Assembly (NCBI GenBank): GCA_028678905.1
Contig: JAJRCO010000226.1
Location: forward strand, 1-5,906
Reading direction: 5' to 3'
From: Methanomicrobiales archaeon
GTDB lineage: Archaea; Halobacteriota; Methanomicrobia; Methanomicrobiales; JACTUA01
DNA length: 5,906 nucleotides
Below, one piece after another: positions 4,755 through 5,906 of the stretch. The position numbers were made by a program, and so were the translations under genes. The notes under the pieces were generated by a model. The model ran no database searches, was not told the origin of the DNA, and saw nothing but the letters and a program-made list of their open reading frames with translations. Numbering within the stretch: the stretch's first letter is position 1; every line of letters begins with the position of its first letter.

Positions 4755-5732
4755 TCAGTGGGATTTCCGCAGCACGATTAGGGCGAGAATCCCCGCTGCC
4801 AGGGCCGCCAGAGCGCCGAAACCCGGAGTGGTGGTAGTCGGCGGTACGGTGGTAGTTGGAGGAATGCTGGTAGAGGGTGGGGGGGTGGTCGGTGGCACGG
4901 TGGTGGTCGGGATGGGGGTTGTAGTGGTGGGCACCGGAGTGGTGGGAACGGGAGTTGTGGTGGTAGTCGGGGTGGTGGTCGTGGGAGTGACTATCGTGAT
5001 GGTTATTGCCCCTCCACCAATGGGCTGATGAAGAACCGCGGTGATGGTCTTTCCTACAACCTCGTAATTGTCGCGCATGCGGTTTGCGTTGCAGACAGCC
5101 CAGATATCATAGATCCCGGTGATATAGGGGGCATTGATGTACCAGATCGGCCCGGTGAAGTACGACCCACTGTTCACCGGTATGTCGAGGAGAGAGGTCG
5201 AGACACCGGCCTGATTGATCAGGCTGGTATATTCCACTCCGTTCGGATCGCGGACATGAATGGATACTGGTGCTCCTGCGACTCCGGGGCGTCCCATCAT
5301 GGGGTACAGATTGTTATCGATGCGGAATTGCATCTGTTCCCCTGCCACCACTCTGAGCCCGGTGGCGTCGCGTCCGGTGTCGACATCGTAGAACCGGATC
5401 GCGAGACTAGGATCCTGGACGTACAGTACCACCGTTTGATCAGACATCCTGTACCAGGGTCCCGTGCGTTCGGTGAAGATCTGAGGATTCACGTAGAAAT
5501 TGATTGCGTTTCCAACCAGAAGTACGTAATCCGGGGCATTTGAGAGCGAATTGCCCGGTTGCCAGTAGGCGAGCTGGGTGTTGGAGTCGATTCCTGCTGC
5601 GGTGAGATCCAGCCCCTCTTCCCCAATGAACACGGTGCCCCCCGCAGGGATAGTGTTGATCGCTGCCTGGACTCCGGTGCAGAGACATATCACCGCCAGA
5701 AGCAGCATGCCATAGTAGCTTTTTCGGCTCAT
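4755..5732 (-). CDS. Secreted DUF3821-like surface protein with PGF-CTERM tail
   Basis: Predicted cell-surface protein of 325 residues. An N-terminal signal peptide (MSRKSYYG basic region, hydrophobic LLLAVICLC, likely cleavage after VQA at 23) leads into a beta-rich domain (about 25-247). That domain starts IPAGGTVFIGEEGLDLTAAG, the pattern I recall for DUF3821 of Methanomicrobiales, and contains GPWYR (91-95), VQDPSLAIRFYDVDTG (105-120) and YDIWAVCNANRM (208-219). Residues 249-302 are a Thr/Pro linker, probably O-glycosylated. PGFGALAALAAGILALIVL (303-321) and the basic RKSH end form a PGF-CTERM signal, the kind processed by archaeosortase ArtA with transfer to membrane lipid. The start ATG 5732 fits the signal peptide; GAGG at 5743-5746 stands nine bases ahead. 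The role is structural or envelope-related by inference; no catalytic residues were identified. It converges on the Mut7-C gene and is transcribed separately. Confidence 0.9.
   Translation of the reverse strand: MSRKSYYGMLLLAVICLCTGVQAAINTIPAGGTVFIGEEGLDLTAAGIDSNTQLAYWQPGNSLSNAPDYVLLVGNAINFYVNPQIFTERTGPWYRMSDQTVVLYVQDPSLAIRFYDVDTGRDATGLRVVAGEQMQFRIDNNLYPMMGRPGVAGAPVSIHVRDPNGVEYTSLINQAGVSTSLLDIPVNSGSYFTGPIWYINAPYITGIYDIWAVCNANRMRDNYEVVGKTITAVLHQPIGGGAITITIVTPTTTTPTTTTTPVPTTPVPTTTTPIPTTTVPPTTPPPSTSIPPTTTVPPTTTTPGFGALAALAAGILALIVLRKSH
4827..4988 (-). repeat. Low-complexity Thr/Pro-coding stretch
   Basis: About 160 bases, G/T-rich on the plus strand, encode residues 249-302 of the surface protein, almost only Thr and Pro with scattered Val, Ile and Ser. 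PTTTVPPTT occurs twice (275-283, 292-300), with differing third codon positions, and PVPTTPVPTT is a shorter internal duplication. The variable codon use suggests selection on the protein rather than a recent DNA slippage event. Confidence 0.85.
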
Positions 5733-5733
5733 G

Positions 5734-5785
5734 TCATGATCCCTCGTCCCATCCCATTGCGCCTCTCCTATTAAAGCTTTGAGGC
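5734..5785 (-). promoter_or_regulatory. Surface-gene leader: GGAG site, seven-codon upstream ORF, possible site-masking hairpin
   Basis: On the minus strand GGAG (5765-5768) stands seven bases before ATG 5757. That ATG opens MGWDEGS and stops at TGA 5734-5736, one base before the surface-protein ATG 5732. The better ribosome-binding site thus belongs to the small frame; the main start has only GAGG inside it. GCCTC (5781-5785) can pair with GAGGC (5761-5765), enclosing 15 bases and covering the region beside GGAG. Termination-reinitiation or masking are possible; neither is shown. Confidence 0.35.
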
Positions 5786-5864
5786 TTCTTCAGAATAATC
5801 CACTATTCGAAGATAGCACTGACGACGACGATCTTCACGATACGTGTCCAATTGAATAATAATA

Positions 5865-5873
5865 TTTATATAA
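5865..5873 (-). promoter_or_regulatory. TATA box of the surface-protein gene in an AT-rich region
   Basis: TTATATAAA on the minus strand is the strongest TATA match in the window, within an AT-rich block (about 5850-5906) that contrasts with the GC-rich genes. A start near 5843 would give a leader of about 110 bases. Near its 5' end, GAAGAT and ATCTTC arms (5809-5814 / 5831-5836) could form a 6-bp stem around a 16-base loop containing GAC triplets. The same element reads TTTATATAA on the plus strand and could also serve a gene beyond the right edge. No other gene is seen from 5758 to 5906. Confidence 0.6.
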
Positions 5874-5906
5874 TACATACTTTCACAAAAGAAAAATTCT
5901 AATTAA

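Noticed and set aside
4820..4990. GT-rich repeat considered as a CRISPR-like or satellite array
   Set aside because: There is no regular repeat-spacer pattern; it is the Thr/Pro linker of the surface protein.
5028..5543. Plus-strand frame of 171 codons
   Set aside because: It is antisense to the surface protein, which has a signal peptide, linker and sorting tail in the correct order.

Overview
The window looks like chromosomal DNA of a methanogenic archaeon, most likely of the order Methanomicrobiales. The main evidence is a secreted protein that combines a DUF3821-like domain, a Thr/Pro linker and a PGF-CTERM sorting tail. Supporting evidence is an archaeal-type UMP kinase, an AmrS-type radical SAM enzyme and a Mut7-C protein, together with TATA-like elements and oligo-T terminators. 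The genus cannot be fixed from sequence alone.

Left part (1-2840), minus strand. Transcription runs right to left through an archaeal UMP kinase (pyrH), a short hairpin with a T-tract, tRNA-Pro(UGG), endonuclease III (nth) and a PiT-family phosphate transporter whose last residues lie beyond base 1. Only six bases separate the 3' end of the tRNA from the nth start codon, so tRNA 3' processing would itself create a nearly leaderless nth mRNA. The transporter start is preceded by a 19-codon leader ORF with a GGAG ribosome-binding site; the stop of this leader ORF overlaps the transporter start.

Middle part (2840-4540), plus strand. Three genes run in one direction: a 52-residue zinc-ribbon protein, the AmrS radical SAM enzyme and a Mut7-C RNase-domain protein that overlaps amrS by 17 bases. 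All three carry CxxC metal-binding pairs. They diverge from pyrH across a short palindromic, TATA-containing element. The AMMECR1 and Memo partners of AmrS are not in the window.

Right part (4540-5906). A roughly 215-base convergent intergenic region holds inverted repeats, oligo-T runs and a segment I could not assign. It is followed, on the minus strand, by the PGF-CTERM surface protein. Upstream of that gene lies an AT-rich promoter and a leader of about 110 bases with a seven-codon upstream ORF and possible hairpins.

Most genes are recognisable housekeeping or surface genes. I found no defence island, CRISPR array, insertion sequence or phage. The most interesting points are the tRNA-nth junction, the two small leader ORFs, the compact Cys-rich zinc-ribbon/AmrS/Mut7-C cluster, and the unassigned 4597-4747 segment.
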